Shown here piece by piece: positions 63,998-64,000 of a DNA stretch of 64,000 bases. How positions within the stretch are numbered: the stretch's first letter is position 1; every line of letters starts with the position of its first letter. Source of the DNA: Monosporascus cannonballus (taxonomy: Eukaryota > Ascomycota > Sordariomycetes > Xylariales); NCBI GenBank assembly GCA_004154925.1, contig QJNS01000139.1, positions 143,530 through 207,529 on the forward strand, in the 5' to 3' direction. A program made the translations under genes and the position numbers. Below the pieces are notes generated by a model, which made no database searches, was not told the DNA's origin, and saw only the letters and a program-made list of their open reading frames with translations.

Positions 63998-64000
63998 TTT
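63907..64000 (+). repeat. TTTA microsatellite at window edge
   Basis: An uninterrupted run of TTTA units extends to the last base and probably beyond the window. It is not a telomeric repeat (TTAGGG). Confidence 0.95.

Noticed and set aside
63907..64000. Telomere or contig-end signal
   Set aside because: The repeat unit is TTTA, not TTAGGG; a simple microsatellite.

Overview
This window looks like a long, heterochromatin-like, AT-rich block from a filamentous ascomycete (Pezizomycotina). Three things point there: one ordinary gene encoding a HET (heterokaryon-incompatibility) domain protein with a short fungal intron; many fungal-type retrotransposons; and pervasive C-to-T and G-to-A decay (TpA-rich, reading frames broken by stops that come from CAA, CAG, CGA or TGG), the signature of repeat-induced point mutation (RIP). 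I cannot name the species. There are no rRNA genes, convincing tRNA genes, telomere repeats or CRISPR arrays.

Layout. 1-1257: decayed AT-rich DNA. 1258-5000: a GC-normal island with the only intact gene, a two-exon HET-domain gene (2153-4683, 820 aa), preceded by a 132-bp repeat. About 5040-17350: a decayed Ty3/gypsy element whose ~600-bp end repeats match each other. It has been invaded by a solo LTR (7717-9292, itself split by a foldback element with an 8-bp target duplication) and by a Tc1/mariner element (11902-13300, TA duplication). 17350-26420: mostly unreadable decayed DNA with one better-preserved LTR (18431-18648). 26422-31890: a complete but decayed Ty1/copia element on the minus strand with 163-bp LTRs and a perfect GTTTA duplication. 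32055-37430: decayed DNA, a foldback copy and three copies of a small MITE. 37433-59867: a 22.4-kb retrotransposon nest. 59868-64000: decayed DNA, a partly preserved promoter-like repeat with a perfect 15-bp palindrome, another foldback element carrying a 132-bp repeat, and a TTTA microsatellite at the edge.

The nest is the most informative part. A Ty3/gypsy element on the minus strand (called gypsy-3 here) has 207-bp LTRs and a perfect ATTTT duplication. Each of its LTRs was later hit by a chromodomain-bearing gypsy element: gypsy-2 (37459-44343, minus, GAGCT duplication) and gypsy-1 (51600-59824, plus, AGTCG duplication). The gag gene of gypsy-1 was then hit by a 1516-bp LTR element (52521-54036) whose interior is a single gag-like reading frame with no pol. 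Both chromodomain elements also carry, between the end of pol and the 3' LTR, a reading frame on the opposite strand that is conserved as protein between the two copies.

All function assignments in the decayed elements come from protein motifs read through RIP stops. None of these elements can encode a working protein as it stands.
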